Source of the DNA: Streptomyces sp. CB09001
GTDB taxonomy: Bacteria > Actinomycetota > Actinomycetes > Streptomycetales > Streptomycetaceae
NCBI RefSeq assembly: GCF_003369795.1
Contig: NZ_CP026730.1
Location: 6,687,001 to 6,751,000, forward strand
DNA length: 64,000 nt
Direction: 5' to 3'
Part shown: positions 8,516 through 18,421 of the stretch, in pieces
How positions within the stretch are numbered: position 1 is the stretch's first letter
Layout: each line of letters starts with the position of its first letter
Translations under genes and position numbers: made by a program
The notes under the pieces: generated by a model
What the model was told of the DNA's origin: nothing
The model's input: the letters and a program-made list of their open reading frames with translations, nothing else
Database searches by the model: none

Positions 8516-8826
8516 CTGCAAAGGAAACGTCAACTCCTGGCTTTCTCAGGAATCTTGAAGCCAATCGGTGTGTTGTTGTGATGCGCTGTGCACCCCGACG
8601 AACGCCCGTGAGTTGTACAACGTAAGCTGTACCGGTCCTGAAACGCGGCACATGGGGCGATAATGCCCGACACCCTGGAGCGGGCCTGCCGCGCGGGTGG
8701 CAGGGCGGCGTGTCCGAAATAGTGTGTATTGGGTCGGCAGTGTAGAACGGGAGATGTGACGGCAATGGCGACGGTAACTCCCCAGCTCCCCGAACCGTGC
8801 GCCGTCCCCGCCCAGGGCAGCCCGCG
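8516..8826 (+). other. Intergenic region, presumed hopanoid operon promoter
   Basis: About 310 bases without a gene. It contains a perfect 10-bp palindrome GTTGTACAAC (8612-8621) and a GATAAT hexamer (8659-8664) that could be a -10 box, without a convincing -35. The hopanoid promoter must lie here if the operon is transcribed separately, but I cannot place it firmly. Confidence 0.4.
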
Positions 8827-9738
8827 ATGACGGTCACCGACACGGCGCACGCCGTCGATCCGGAGCGCGGCACCCTCGCCAAGGCCGCCGACGAGAACTT
8901 CCCCGTCGCCCCCTTCTTCCTGCCCCGCGCCTGGCGCACCGACCTCATGGCCGTCTACGGCTTCGCCCGGCTCGTCGACGACATCGGCGACGGCGACCTC
9001 GCCCCGGGCGGAGCGGACGCCCGCCTGCTCGGCGTCCCCGAGGAGCGCGCCGACGACCGCGTGCTGATGCTGGACGCCTTCGAGGAGGACCTGCGCCGTG
9101 TCTTCGCCGGCTCCGACGGCCCGCCCCGCCACCCGCTGCTGCGCCGGCTGGCGCCCACCGTGCGGCGGCGTGCGCTGCCCCCCGAGCCCTTCCTCAGCCT
9201 GATCGCCGCCAACCGTCAGGACCAACTGGTCGCACGGTACGAGACCTACGACGACCTCCTCGCCTACTGCGAGCTGTCCGCCAACCCCGTCGGCCGTCTC
9301 GTCCTCGCCGTCACCGGCACCGCGACCCCCGAACGGATCCGCCGCTCCGACGAGATCTGCACCGCCCTGCAGATCGTCGAGCACCTCCAGGACGTCGCCG
9401 AGGACCTCGGACGGGACCGGATCTACCTGCCCGCCGAGGACATGACGCGCTTCCACGTCCAGGAGACGGACCTCGCCGCGCCCAGCGCGAACGCCTCCGT
9501 GCGCGCACTGATCGCCTACGAGGCCGCCCGCGCCCGCGACCTGCTGAATGAAGGTGCCCCCCTGGTGGGTAGCGTCCACGGCAGGCTGCGACTGCTCCTC
9601 GCGGGCTTCGTCGCGGGGGGCAGGGCGGCGCTGAACGCGATCGCCGCGGCGGATCACGATGTACTTCCCGGCCCGCCCAAGTCAGGCAAGGTCCACTTGC
9701 TGCGCGAGGCGGGCGTGGTCCTGCGAGGAGAGGGGTGA
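8827..9738 (+). CDS. hpnC: Squalene synthase HpnC (hydroxysqualene synthase-like)
   Basis: A 303-residue trans-isoprenyl diphosphate synthase of the squalene/phytoene synthase fold. In the HpnCDE route HpnC converts presqualene diphosphate, made by HpnD from two farnesyl diphosphates, to hydroxysqualene. The first Asp-rich motif is in GFARLVDDIGDGDL and the second in QIVEHLQDVAEDLGRDRIYLP. I start at the ATG at 8827, preceded by AGGG; a GTG at 8797 would add ten residues. The stop overlaps the hpnD start (GTGA). It opens the hopanoid operon. Confidence 0.9.
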   Translation: MTVTDTAHAVDPERGTLAKAADENFPVAPFFLPRAWRTDLMAVYGFARLVDDIGDGDLAPGGADARLLGVPEERADDRVLMLDAFEEDLRRVFAGSDGPPRHPLLRRLAPTVRRRALPPEPFLSLIAANRQDQLVARYETYDDLLAYCELSANPVGRLVLAVTGTATPERIRRSDEICTALQIVEHLQDVAEDLGRDRIYLPAEDMTRFHVQETDLAAPSANASVRALIAYEAARARDLLNEGAPLVGSVHGRLRLLLAGFVAGGRAALNAIAAADHDVLPGPPKSGKVHLLREAGVVLRGEG

Positions 9739-10685
9739 TCGGGTCCGTGGAGTCGTCAGCGAACATGCCGGCACCGGTGCTCGCCGCCTACAGCTACTGC
9801 GAGGCCGTCACCGGTCAGCAGGCACGCAACTTCGCCTACGGCATCCGGCTGCTGCCCACGCCCAAGCGGCGGGCGATGTCCGCGCTGTACGCGTTCTCGC
9901 GCCGGGTCGACGACATCGGCGACGGAGTGCTGGCGGACGACGTCAAGGTCACCCGGCTGGACGAGACCCGGACCGTGCTCGCCCGGATCCAGGACGGCGC
10001 GGTCGACGAGGACGACACCGACCCGGTCGCCGTCGCCCTCGCCGACGCGGCCCGGCGGTTCCCGATCCCGCTCGGCGGCCTCGACGAGCTGATCGACGGC
10101 GTCCAGATGGACCTGCGCGGCGAGACCTACGAGACCTGGGACGACCTGAAGGTCTACTGCCGCTGCGTGGCGGGCGCCATCGGACGCCTCTCCCTCGGCG
10201 TGTTCGGCACCGAACCGGGGGCGCGCGGCGCCGAGCGCGCACCCGAGTACGCCGACACGCTCGGTCTCGCGCTGCAGCTCACCAACATCCTGCGCGACGT
10301 CCGGGAGGACGCCGAGGGCGGGCGCACCTACCTGCCCGCCGACGACCTGGCCAAGTTCGGCTGCTCCGCCGGGTTCAACGGGCCGACGCCACCCGAGGGC
10401 TCCGACTTCGCGGGCCTCGTGCACTTCGAAGTGCGTCGGGCCCGCGCCCTTTTCGCCGAGGGCTACCGGCTGCTGCCCATGCTCGACCGGCGCAGCGGCG
10501 CCTGCGTGGCCGCCATGGCCGGCATCTACCGCCGCCTCCTGGACCGCATCGAGCGCGACCCCGAGGCCGTACTGCGCGGCCGGGTCTCGCTGCCGGGACG
10601 CGAGAAGGCGTACGTCGCCGTGCGCGGCCTGTCCGGCCTCGACGCCCGGCACGTCACCCGGCGGACCGTCAGGAGGCGCGCCTGA
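9735..10685 (+). CDS. hpnD: Presqualene diphosphate synthase HpnD
   Basis: A 316-residue paralogue of HpnC that condenses two farnesyl diphosphates to presqualene diphosphate. Motifs: FAYGIRLLPTPKRRAMSALYAFSRRVDDIGD (first Asp motif) and LQLTNILRDVREDAEGGRTYLP (second), followed by an Arg-rich C-terminus. The GTG start at 9735 overlaps the hpnC stop and follows GAGGAGAGG. In-frame alternatives at 9747 and 9765 would drop 4 or 10 residues. Its stop codon shares bases with the start of the 52-aa ORF (TGATG). Confidence 0.9.
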   Translation: MIGSVESSANMPAPVLAAYSYCEAVTGQQARNFAYGIRLLPTPKRRAMSALYAFSRRVDDIGDGVLADDVKVTRLDETRTVLARIQDGAVDEDDTDPVAVALADAARRFPIPLGGLDELIDGVQMDLRGETYETWDDLKVYCRCVAGAIGRLSLGVFGTEPGARGAERAPEYADTLGLALQLTNILRDVREDAEGGRTYLPADDLAKFGCSAGFNGPTPPEGSDFAGLVHFEVRRARALFAEGYRLLPMLDRRSGACVAAMAGIYRRLLDRIERDPEAVLRGRVSLPGREKAYVAVRGLSGLDARHVTRRTVRRRA

Positions 10686-10843
10686 TGGACACACCGGGCA
10701 CACTCGACACCCGGGACCCGCACAAAACCGGCGGCGGGCAGCGGCGGGCAACCCTGCGGTGGCGGTCGGCGTCCCTGACTGAGACGGTCAGCCGTACGCC
10801 GTTCAAACACCGCGGCGGCCGGACAGGGAAGGGCGCACCATGA
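10685..10843 (+). CDS. Small 52-aa protein wedged between hpnD and hpnE (DUF6380-like)
   Basis: A very basic 52-residue peptide with no membrane segment, containing RRATLRWRSASLTETVSRTP and FKHRGGRTG. Its ATG shares the A of the hpnD stop (TGATG) and its stop overlaps the hpnE start (ATGA), so translation is coupled on both sides. This fills exactly the space that would otherwise be a 154-base gap. I recall similar short proteins, filed as DUF6380, in Streptomyces hopanoid loci, but the function is unknown. It could be a real peptide or mainly a coupling device that keeps ribosomes moving to hpnE. Confidence 0.6.
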   Translation: MDTPGTLDTRDPHKTGGGQRRATLRWRSASLTETVSRTPFKHRGGRTGKGAP

Positions 10844-12276
10844 CGCAGGGCAAGGGCACGCGCGAGGGCGGGGTGCTCGCGGACGTCTCGGCCCTCGGCC
10901 CCGGCGGGCATGCCGTCGTGGTCGGCGGCGGACTCGCGGGGGTCACCACCGCGCTGGCGCTGGCGGACGCCGGCGTGCGCGTCACCCTGCTCGAAGGACG
11001 CCCCCGGCTGGGCGGGCTCGCCTTCTCCTTCCAGCGCGGCGACCTCACCGTCGACAACGGCCAGCACGTGTACCTGCGCTGCTGCACCGCCTACCGGTGG
11101 TTCCTCGACCGGATCGGCGGAGCGGCGCTCGCACCCGTGCAGGAACGTCTCGACGTGCCCGTCGTCGACCTGGCCAGGTCCGAGGGCAACCGGCTCGGCA
11201 GACTGCGGCGCGACGCGCTGCCCGTCCCCCTGCACCTGGGGCGCAGCCTGGCGACCTACCCGCACCTCTCCCTCGCCGAACGCGCCTCGGTGGGGCGCGC
11301 CGCGCTCGCGCTGAAGGGGCTCGACCTCGCCGATCCGAGCCTGGACACCCAGGACTTCGGCAGCTGGCTGACCGCGCACGGTCAGTCGGCGCGTGCCGTC
11401 GAGGCCCTGTGGGACCTGGTCGGGGTCGCCACCCTCAACGCGGTCGCGGGCGACTCCTCGCTGGGGCTCGCCGCGATGGTGTTCAAGACCGGTCTGCTGT
11501 CCGACCCGGGAGCGGCCGACATCGGGTGGGCCCGTGTCCCGCTGGGCGAACTGCACGACCGGCTGGCCCGCAAGGCGCTCGACTCCGTGGGCGTCCGTAC
11601 CGAGGTCCGTACACGCGTCACCTCCGTCTCCGTAAACGAGAACGGCGGCTGGAGCGTTCAGGTTCCCGGCGAGACGCTCGAAGCGGACGCCGTCGTCCTC
11701 GCCGTACCCCAGCGCGAGGCCCACGACCTGCTGCCGGACGGTGCGCTGGACGCCCCGGAAAATCTTCTGCGGATCGGCACCGCGCCGATCCTCAACGTCC
11801 ACGTGATCTACGACCGCAAGGTGCTCGCCACGCCGTTCCTCACGGCTCTCGGCACCCCGGTCCAGTGGGTGTTCGACCGCACCGAGGCCTCCGGGCTGAA
11901 GGAGGGTCAGTACCTGGCGCTGTCCCAGTCGACCGCGCAGAACGACATCGACGAGCCCGTGGCCGTGCTGCGCGAGCGGTACCTGCCCGAACTGGAGCGG
12001 CTGCTGCCGCGCACCCGGGGTGCCGAGGTGAAGGACTTCTTCGTGACCAGGGAGCGCACCGCCACGTTCGCCCCCGCCCCCGGCGTCGGCCGTCTGCGGC
12101 CCGGCGCCCGCACCAAGGCACCCGGCCTCTACCTGGCCGGAGCGTGGACCGCCACCGGGTGGCCCGCGACCATGGAGAGTGCGGTTCGCAGCGGTGTCGG
12201 GGCGGCGGCCGCCGCGCTCGGCGCCCTGGGCCGGTCCCGCGGCCTCCTTCCCGATTTCTTCGAGGAGGCGGCGTGA
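10840..12276 (+). CDS. hpnE: Hydroxysqualene dehydroxylase / squalene-associated FAD desaturase HpnE
   Basis: A 478-residue FAD enzyme of the amine-oxidase/phytoene-desaturase fold that reduces hydroxysqualene to squalene in the HpnCDE route. The dinucleotide-binding motif is VVVGGGLAGVTTALALADAGVRVTLLEGRPRLGG at residues 25-60, followed by DNGQHVYLRCCTAYRWFL. The C-terminal FAD motif is GLYLAGAWTATGWPATMESAVRSG. The ATG overlaps the stop of the 52-aa ORF, and its own stop overlaps a GTG used by the polyprenyl synthase. Confidence 0.9.
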   Translation: MTQGKGTREGGVLADVSALGPGGHAVVVGGGLAGVTTALALADAGVRVTLLEGRPRLGGLAFSFQRGDLTVDNGQHVYLRCCTAYRWFLDRIGGAALAPVQERLDVPVVDLARSEGNRLGRLRRDALPVPLHLGRSLATYPHLSLAERASVGRAALALKGLDLADPSLDTQDFGSWLTAHGQSARAVEALWDLVGVATLNAVAGDSSLGLAAMVFKTGLLSDPGAADIGWARVPLGELHDRLARKALDSVGVRTEVRTRVTSVSVNENGGWSVQVPGETLEADAVVLAVPQREAHDLLPDGALDAPENLLRIGTAPILNVHVIYDRKVLATPFLTALGTPVQWVFDRTEASGLKEGQYLALSQSTAQNDIDEPVAVLRERYLPELERLLPRTRGAEVKDFFVTRERTATFAPAPGVGRLRPGARTKAPGLYLAGAWTATGWPATMESAVRSGVGAAAAALGALGRSRGLLPDFFEEAA

Positions 12277-13409
12277 AAGCCGATCCGCGCGGGACCGGCT
12301 CCCGCACTCCCGGCACCGCAACTGGAGGAAAGACTGTGCCCACTGTGCCCCCGGCCCCGAAGGCCGATCGACGGACCACGGTGGACGTGACCGCGCTTCT
12401 GGAGCGCGGCCGGACCCTGGCCACGCCGGTTCTGCGGGCGGCGGTCGACCGACTGGCCCCTCCCATGGACACCGTCGCCGCCTACCACTTCGGCTGGATC
12501 GACGCCCAGGGCAACCCCGCGGACGGCGACGGCGGCAAGGCCGTGCGCCCCGCGCTCGCCGTGCTCTCCGCCGAGGTCACCGGCGCCGCGCCCGAGGCCG
12601 GCGTGCCCGGCGCGGTGGCCGTGGAACTGGTGCACAACTTCTCCCTCCTGCACGACGACCTGATGGACGGCGACGAGCAGCGCCGCCACCGCGACACCGT
12701 CTGGAAGGTGCACGGCCCCGCCCAGGCCATCCTGGTCGGCGACGCCCTGTTCGCGCTGGCCAACGAGGTGCTGCTGGAGCTGGGCACCGTCGAGGCCGGG
12801 CGGGCCACCCGCCGCCTGACCAAGGCCAGCCGCTCCCTGATCGACGGTCAGGCACAGGACATCTCCTACGAGCACCGCGACCGCGTCAGCGTCGAGGAGT
12901 GCCTGGAGATGGAGGGCAACAAGACCGGCGCCCTGCTCGCCTGCGCCAGCTCCATCGGAGCGGTGCTCGGCGGCGCCGACGAACACACCGCCGACACGCT
13001 CGAGAAGTACGGCTACCACCTCGGTCTCGCCTTCCAGGCCGTCGACGACCTGCTCGGCATCTGGGGCGACCCGGACGCCACCGGCAAGCAGACCTGGAGC
13101 GACCTGCGCCAGCGCAAGAAGTCGCTGCCGGTCGTAGCCGCCCTCGCGGCCGGCGGGCCCGCCTCCGAGCGGCTCGGCGAGATCCTCACGGCCGACGCCA
13201 AGGCCAGCGACTTCGCGAACTTCTCCGAGGAGGAGTTCGCGGCCCGCGCCGCCCTCATCGAGGAAGCGGGCGGGCGGGAGTGGACCGCCGACGAGGCGCG
13301 TCGCCAGCACACCATCGCCATCGAAGCCCTCGACGCCGTCGACATGCCCGACCGGGTGCGGGACCGGTTCACGGCACTCGCGGACTTCGTCGTCGTACGA
13401 AAGAGATGA
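12273..13409 (+). CDS. Polyprenyl diphosphate synthase (farnesyl/geranylgeranyl type)
   Basis: A 378-residue class I trans-prenyltransferase that condenses IPP with allylic diphosphates, most likely to supply farnesyl diphosphate for squalene. The first Asp motif is LLHDDLMDGDEQRR and the second FQAVDDLLGIWGDP, the variant common in Streptomyces enzymes; GGKAVRPALA is the usual entry. The first start is the GTG at 12273 overlapping the hpnE stop behind GAGGAGG. A second GTG at 12336 has an even better GGAGGAA site and would remove 21 low-complexity residues, so either may be used. Chain length cannot be fixed from sequence. Confidence 0.87.
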   Translation: MKADPRGTGSRTPGTATGGKTVPTVPPAPKADRRTTVDVTALLERGRTLATPVLRAAVDRLAPPMDTVAAYHFGWIDAQGNPADGDGGKAVRPALAVLSAEVTGAAPEAGVPGAVAVELVHNFSLLHDDLMDGDEQRRHRDTVWKVHGPAQAILVGDALFALANEVLLELGTVEAGRATRRLTKASRSLIDGQAQDISYEHRDRVSVEECLEMEGNKTGALLACASSIGAVLGGADEHTADTLEKYGYHLGLAFQAVDDLLGIWGDPDATGKQTWSDLRQRKKSLPVVAALAAGGPASERLGEILTADAKASDFANFSEEEFAARAALIEEAGGREWTADEARRQHTIAIEALDAVDMPDRVRDRFTALADFVVVRKR

Positions 13410-13442
13410 TCATTATCGGTCGAATAGCCCTCGCGTAGTCGC

Positions 13443-13475
13443 CGGCCGGTGTCGTGGAGACACGAGCACCGGCCG
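13443..13475 (+). repeat. Hairpin between the prenyl synthase gene and shc
   Basis: CGGCCGGTG-TCGTG pairs with CACGA-G-CACCGGCCG around a GAGA tetraloop: 14 bp with one bulged G. It sits inside the operon, 34 bases after a stop and 50 before the shc start. It could be a partial terminator, an RNA-processing or stability element, or mark an shc-specific promoter region. Confidence 0.6.
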
Positions 13476-13525
13476 ACGGCGGACCCAGCAGACGCACCAC
13501 ATGCACACTGCACGAAGGGGAAGCC

Positions 13526-15568
13526 ATGACAGCGACGACCGACGGAAGCACCGGAGCCTCCCTGCGGCCCCTGGCAGCCTCGGCCAGCGACACCGACATC
13601 ACGATCCCCGCCGCGGCGGCCGGGGTACCCGAAGCCGCCGCCCGCGCCACCCGGCGTGCCACCGACTTCCTGCTCGCCAAGCAGGACGCCGAGGGCTGGT
13701 GGAAGGGCGACCTCGAGACGAACGTCACGATGGACGCCGAAGACCTGCTCCTGCGTCAGTTCCTGGGCATCCAGGACGAGGAGACCACCCGCGCCGCCGC
13801 GCTGTTCATCCGCGGCGAGCAGCGCGAGGACGGCACCTGGGCCACCTTCTACGGGGGCCCCGGCGAACTGTCCACGACCATCGAGGCCTACGTCGCCCTC
13901 CGCCTGGCCGGTGACGCGCCCGACGCGCCCCACATGGCGCGGGCCGCCGAGTGGATCAGGTCCCGCGGCGGCATCGCCTCCGCCCGCGTCTTCACCCGGA
14001 TCTGGCTGGCCCTGTTCGGCTGGTGGAAGTGGGACGACCTGCCCGAACTCCCGCCGGAACTCATCTACTTCCCCACCTGGGTCCCGCTCAACATCTACGA
14101 CTTCGGCTGCTGGGCCCGGCAGACCATCGTGCCGCTCACCATCGTCTCCGCGAAGCGGCCGGTGCGTCCCGCGCCCTTCTCCCTGGACGAACTGCACACC
14201 GACCCGGCCCGCCCCAACCCGCCGCGCCCCCTGGCACCCGCGGCCAGCTGGGACGGCGCCTTCCAGCGCATCGACAAGGCCCTGCACGCCTACCGCAAGG
14301 TCGCCCCGCGCCGGCTGCGCCGGGCCGCGATGAACAGCGCCGCCCGCTGGATCATCGAGCGGCAGGAGAACGACGGATGCTGGGGCGGCATCCAGCCCCC
14401 GGCCGTCTACTCGGTCATCGCCCTCTACCTGCTCGGCTACGACCTCGAACACCCCGTGATGCGCGCGGGACTCGAGTCGCTGGACCGTTTCGCCGTGTGG
14501 CGCGAGGACGGGGCCCGGATGATCGAGGCCTGTCAGTCCCCGGTGTGGGACACCTGCCTGGCCACCATCGCGCTGGCCGACGCGGGCGTGCCCGAGGACC
14601 ACCCGCAGCTGGTGAAGGCCTCGGACTGGATGCTCGGCGAACAGATCGTGCGCCCCGGCGACTGGTCGGTGAAGCGCCCCGGACTCCCGCCCGGCGGCTG
14701 GGCGTTCGAGTTCCACAACGACAACTACCCCGACATCGACGACACCGCCGAGGTGGTCCTCGCGCTGCGCCGGGTCAGGCACCACGACCCGGAGCGGGTG
14801 GAGAAGGCGATCGGGCGCGGGGTGCGCTGGAACCTCGGCATGCAGTCCAAGAACGGCGCCTGGGGCGCCTTCGACGTCGACAACACCAGCGCCTTCCCCA
14901 ACCGGCTGCCGTTCTGCGACTTCGGCGAGGTCATCGACCCGCCGTCCGCCGACGTCACCGCACACGTCGTCGAGATGCTCGCCGTCGAGGGCCTCGCCCA
15001 CGACCCGCGCACCCGCCGCGGCATCCAGTGGCTCCTGGACGCGCAGGAGGCGGACGGCTCGTGGTTCGGCCGCTGGGGCGTCAACTACGTCTACGGCACC
15101 GGTTCCGTGATCCCCGCGCTGACCGCGGCCGGACTGCCCACCTCGCACCCGGCCATCCGCCGGGCGGTGCGCTGGCTGGAGTCCGTCCAGAACGAGGACG
15201 GCGGCTGGGGCGAGGACCTGCGCTCCTACCGCTACGTCCGGGAGTGGAGCGGCCGGGGCGCCTCGACCGCCTCGCAGACCGGCTGGGCGCTGATGGCCCT
15301 GCTGGCGGCGGGGGAGCGGGACTCCAAGGCCGTGGAGCGCGGCGTCGAATGGCTCGCGGCCACCCAGCGTGAGGACGGCTCCTGGGACGAGCCGTACTTC
15401 ACGGGCACCGGCTTCCCGTGGGACTTCTCCATCAACTACAACCTCTACCGCCAGGTCTTCCCGCTCACCGCGCTCGGCCGGTACGTCCACGGCGAGCCCT
15501 TCGCCAAGAAACCCCGGGCGGCCGGGGCCCCCGCCGAAGCCACCCCGGCCGAGGTGAAGGGCAGCTGA
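13526..15568 (+). CDS. shc: Squalene-hopene cyclase
   Basis: A 680-residue class II triterpene cyclase that folds squalene into hopene/hopanol at the membrane surface. The catalytic DxDD acid motif is DIDDTAE at about residues 403-406. QW repeats are visible as QDAEGWWKG, QENDGCWGG, QEADGSWFGRWG, QNEDGGWGE and QREDGSWDE. The length is normal for the family (~630-690). I start at the ATG at 13526 behind GAAGGGGAAG; an upstream in-frame ATG at 13454 lies on top of the hairpin. The stop overlaps hpnG (TGATG). Confidence 0.95.
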   Translation: MTATTDGSTGASLRPLAASASDTDITIPAAAAGVPEAAARATRRATDFLLAKQDAEGWWKGDLETNVTMDAEDLLLRQFLGIQDEETTRAAALFIRGEQREDGTWATFYGGPGELSTTIEAYVALRLAGDAPDAPHMARAAEWIRSRGGIASARVFTRIWLALFGWWKWDDLPELPPELIYFPTWVPLNIYDFGCWARQTIVPLTIVSAKRPVRPAPFSLDELHTDPARPNPPRPLAPAASWDGAFQRIDKALHAYRKVAPRRLRRAAMNSAARWIIERQENDGCWGGIQPPAVYSVIALYLLGYDLEHPVMRAGLESLDRFAVWREDGARMIEACQSPVWDTCLATIALADAGVPEDHPQLVKASDWMLGEQIVRPGDWSVKRPGLPPGGWAFEFHNDNYPDIDDTAEVVLALRRVRHHDPERVEKAIGRGVRWNLGMQSKNGAWGAFDVDNTSAFPNRLPFCDFGEVIDPPSADVTAHVVEMLAVEGLAHDPRTRRGIQWLLDAQEADGSWFGRWGVNYVYGTGSVIPALTAAGLPTSHPAIRRAVRWLESVQNEDGGWGEDLRSYRYVREWSGRGASTASQTGWALMALLAAGERDSKAVERGVEWLAATQREDGSWDEPYFTGTGFPWDFSINYNLYRQVFPLTALGRYVHGEPFAKKPRAAGAPAEATPAEVKGS

Positions 15569-16209
15569 TGACCCCGCAGACCGGCCCGTCCCCGCTGCTG
15601 ATCGCCTGCGCGCTCGGCATCGAGCACCTCGCCCTGCGCACCGGCGACCGCGCCGGCGCCGGCGGGCCGGTCACCGTGGTGCGCACCGGCATGGGCCCCA
15701 AGGCGGCCGAACGCTCGGTCACCCGGGTCCTCGCCGACCCGGCGCTCGACGGCGCCGCCGTGCTCGCCACGGGCTTCTGCGCGGGACTCTCGCCCGGCAT
15801 GCACCCCGGTGACCTGGTCGTCGCCGAGGAGACCCGGGACCCGCGCTCCACCGTCCCCTGCGTCGCGACCGACCGGCTCGTCAAGGAACTCGCGCGAGCC
15901 GTCCCCGGGCGCACCGTCCACACCGGGCCGCTGACCGGCTCGGACCACGTCGTCCGCGGCCCCGAGCGCGCCGACCTGCTCGCGACCGGCGCGATCGCCG
16001 TGGACATGGAGTCCGCGGCCACGCTCCTGAGCGCCGTCCGCACGGGCCCGCGCCCGGTTGCGGCCGTCCGAGTGGTCGTGGACGCTCCAGAACACGAACT
16101 CGTCCGGATCGGCACCGTACGCGGTGGAATATCGGCTTTCCGTGTTCTCCGATCCGTTCTTCCCGCATTTTTCGAATGGCACCGTTCTTTGTTGCTTCCC
16201 CGGAGGTGA
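15568..16209 (+). CDS. hpnG: Adenosylhopane nucleosidase/phosphorylase HpnG-like
   Basis: A 213-residue nucleoside-phosphorylase-fold enzyme. In bacteriohopanepolyol synthesis HpnG removes adenine from adenosylhopane to give ribosylhopane or its phosphate. Marks are VVRTGMGPKAAERSV, LATGFCAGLSPGMHPGDLVVAEE and the purine/ribose-site motif AVDMESAATL, typical of PNP/MTAN-like enzymes. The ATG at 15568 shares its A with the shc stop codon. It is followed after 5 bases by hpnH, which makes its substrate. Confidence 0.87.
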   Translation: MTPQTGPSPLLIACALGIEHLALRTGDRAGAGGPVTVVRTGMGPKAAERSVTRVLADPALDGAAVLATGFCAGLSPGMHPGDLVVAEETRDPRSTVPCVATDRLVKELARAVPGRTVHTGPLTGSDHVVRGPERADLLATGAIAVDMESAATLLSAVRTGPRPVAAVRVVVDAPEHELVRIGTVRGGISAFRVLRSVLPAFFEWHRSLLLPRR

Positions 16210-16214
16210 GCCAG

Positions 16215-17237
16215 ATGGCCATGCCGCTGCGCCAGTCCATCAAGGTCGCTACATACCTGGCCGAACAGAAGATTCGCCGACGGGACAAGTTCCCGCTCAT
16301 CGTGGAGCTGGAACCGCTCTTCGCCTGCAACCTGGCGTGCGAGGGGTGCGGCAAGATCCAGCACCCCGCCGGTGTGCTCAAGCAGCGCATGCCGGTCGCG
16401 CAGGCCGTCGGGGCAGTGCTGGAATCGGGCGCGCCGATGGTCTCCATCGCCGGCGGCGAACCCCTGATGCACCCGCAGATCGACGAGATCGTGCGGCAGT
16501 TGGTGGCCAAGCGGAAGTACGTCTTCCTCTGCACCAACGCCATGCTCATGCGCAAGAAGATGGACAAGTTCAAGCCCTCGCCGTACTTCGCCTTCGCGGT
16601 GCACATCGACGGACTGCGCGAGCGCCACGACGAGTCCGTGGCGAAGGAGGGCGTGTTCGACGAGGCCGTGGAGGCCATCAAGGAGGCCAAGCGGCGCGGC
16701 TTCCGGGTGACCACCAACTCGACCTTCTTCAACACCGACACCCCGCAGACCATCGTCGAGGTGCTCAACTTCCTCAACGACGACCTCAAGGTCGACGAGA
16801 TGATGATCTCGCCCGCCTACGCCTACGAGAAGGCACCCGACCAGGAGCACTTCCTGGGCGTGGAGCAGACCCGCGAGCTGTTCAAGAAGGCCTTCTCGGG
16901 CGGCAACCGGGCCCGCTGGCGGCTCAACCACTCCCCGCTGTTCCTCGACTTCCTCGAGGGCAAGGTCGACTTCCCGTGCACGGCCTGGGCGATCCCGAAC
17001 TACTCCCTCTTCGGCTGGCAGCGCCCCTGCTACCTGATGAGCGACGGCTACGTCCCGACGTACCGGGAGCTGATCGAGAAGACCGACTGGGACAAGTACG
17101 GCCGCGGCAAGGACCCGCGCTGCGACAACTGCATGGCGCACTGCGGCTACGAGCCCACCGCCGTCCTGGCCACCATGGGCTCGCTCAAGGAGTCCCTGCG
17201 CGCCATGCGGGAGACGGTCTCCGGAAACCGGGAGTGA
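16215..17237 (+). CDS. hpnH: Adenosyl-hopene transferase HpnH (radical SAM)
   Basis: A 340-residue radical SAM enzyme that adds the 5'-deoxyadenosyl group of SAM to hopene, giving adenosylhopane. The cluster motif is CNLACEGCG (C-x3-C-x2-C, about residues 42-49), followed by [15 protein letters not shown]. The C-terminal [12 protein letters not shown] lies in a SPASM-like/DUF3463 tail. I choose the ATG at 16215 because GGAGG ends 8 bases before it; the open frame extends upstream into hpnG but without a ribosome site. It is highly typical of the family. Confidence 0.93.
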   Translation: MAMPLRQSIKVATYLAEQKIRRRDKFPLIVELEPLFACNLACEGCGKIQHPAGVLKQRMPVAQAVGAVLESGAPMVSIAGGEPLMHPQIDEIVRQLVAKRKYVFLCTNAMLMRKKMDKFKPSPYFAFAVHIDGLRERHDESVAKEGVFDEAVEAIKEAKRRGFRVTTNSTFFNTDTPQTIVEVLNFLNDDLKVDEMMISPAYAYEKAPDQEHFLGVEQTRELFKKAFSGGNRARWRLNHSPLFLDFLEGKVDFPCTAWAIPNYSLFGWQRPCYLMSDGYVPTYRELIEKTDWDKYGRGKDPRCDNCMAHCGYEPTAVLATMGSLKESLRAMRETVSGNRE

Positions 17238-17241
17238 CGTC

Positions 17242-18396
<1,155 letters not shown>

Positions 18397-18421
18397 AACG
18401 CGGACCGAAGGGGGCCCGAGC

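Noticed and set aside
8639-8664. Possible sigma-type promoter before hpnC (GATAAT)
   Set aside because: No acceptable -35 at 16-19 bp; kept only as a remark in the intergenic entry.
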